DNA from: Lachnospiraceae bacterium UBA7188 | GTDB taxonomy: Bacteria; Bacillota; Clostridia; Lachnospirales; Lachnospiraceae | Assembly (NCBI GenBank): GCA_002490995.1 | Contig: DKVC01000023.1 | Coordinates: forward strand, 2,586 to 7,962 | DNA: 5,377 nucleotides | Direction: 5' to 3' | In this document: positions 5,138-5,377 of the stretch, piece after piece | Layout of the letters: the number at the start of each line of letters is the position of its first letter | Numbering within the stretch: the stretch's first letter is position 1 | Position numbers and translations under genes: made by a program | Notes under the pieces: model-generated | The model's input: only the letters and a program-made list of their open reading frames with translations | Told to the model about the DNA's origin: nothing | Database searches by the model: none

Positions 5138-5377
5138 TCATCCAATCAACACCTTCTTCCCCTCAAACGCAAATCCATAGCAGCGGATGCGCTCCGCAGG
5201 AATGCCCCGGGCCAAGAGCTGCGCGGCATACTGTTTTTCCTTAATCTGCTGCAGCGTAGACTGCACCGTATCCTTCAGAGTCTCCTCATCCTCCGGATCA
5301 TGGACCTTGAACTCTAAAATAATGGCATCTTCCAGATTCCGGGCCTCCAGCACCACGTCATATCTGCCAAACCCGCT
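5138..5377 (-). CDS. Second AAA-ATPase-like / PD-(D/E)XK nuclease protein, C-terminal fragment cut by the window edge
   Basis: 79 codons plus a TGA stop at 5138. The reading frame is open to the window edge, so the N-terminal part lies outside to the right. The sequence GFGRYDVVLEAR and AIILEFKVHD supplies the D...ExK catalytic residues of a PD-(D/E)XK nuclease. LQQIKEKQYAAQLLARGI and the terminal RCYGFAFEGKKV are characteristic of the C-terminus of the AAA-ATPase-like plus PD-(D/E)XK family (PF09820/PF08011 type). It belongs to the same broad family as the gene at 2154-3755 but clearly to another subfamily: the segments after the ExK motif differ, and the other protein lacks the QYAAQLLARGI form. 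It converges on the Rpn gene, with a shared terminator region between. Treating the Met at 5356 as a start would be wrong, as conserved family sequence continues upstream of it. Confidence 0.88.
   Translation of the reverse strand, partial: SGFGRYDVVLEARNLEDAIILEFKVHDPEDEETLKDTVQSTLQQIKEKQYAAQLLARGIPAERIRCYGFAFEGKKVLIG

Noticed and set aside
1..5377. Calling the Rpn gene a DDE transposase or IS element
   Set aside because: The family name 'transposase' is historical. No terminal inverted repeats or target duplications flank 4033-4953, and no DDE motif is present.

Overview
This window looks like accessory DNA from a Clostridia-type Firmicute, most likely a gut Lachnospiraceae. That is an inference from mid-range GC, strong AGGAGG-type ribosome binding sites, a near-consensus sigma-A promoter, and protein families that are multicopy in that group. 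It carries a damaged group II intron on the left and a cluster of three PD-(D/E)XK-superfamily nuclease genes on the right. No housekeeping gene is visible.

Left third (about 55-1983, minus strand): a group II intron of about 1.93 kb. Its 5' end reads GTGAG, followed by domain I-type sequence. The ORF encodes a reverse transcriptase/maturase with no endonuclease domain. A 33-nt domain V and a domain VI with a bulged branch-point A lie at the 3' end. The maturase gene is broken by one extra base in an A6 run just before the YADD active-site motif, so the element is probably immobile on its own. Its 5' exon (1984-2153) holds no recognisable gene and has a small hairpin five bases before the insertion point.

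Middle (2154-3755, minus): a complete 533-aa protein with an AAA-ATPase-like N-terminus (PF09820 type) and a C-terminal PD-(D/E)XK nuclease domain (PF08011 type). It is driven by a very good TTGACA-17-TATGAT promoter.

Right (4033-4953, plus): a 306-aa Rpn-family nuclease (recombination-promoting nuclease / 'PD-(D/E)XK transposase'), divergent from the ATPase-nuclease gene. Its 3' part carries a textbook internal ribosome binding site (AAGGAGGG, 7-8 nt before in-frame ATGs). This would allow separate synthesis of an 80-aa C-terminal protein containing four tandem xxGE tetrapeptides. That is the layout described for gene-within-gene RpnL/RpnS toxin-antitoxin phage-defence loci in E. coli, and it is the most interesting observation here. 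A rho-independent terminator follows. A second ATPase/PD-(D/E)XK protein, of which only the last 79 residues are inside the window, converges on it from the right edge (5138-5377, minus).

How the parts may work together: the nuclease genes form a compact divergent/convergent island typical of defence or selfish accessory loci. A functional link between the ATPase-nucleases and the Rpn gene is not shown by the sequence; only their adjacency is.
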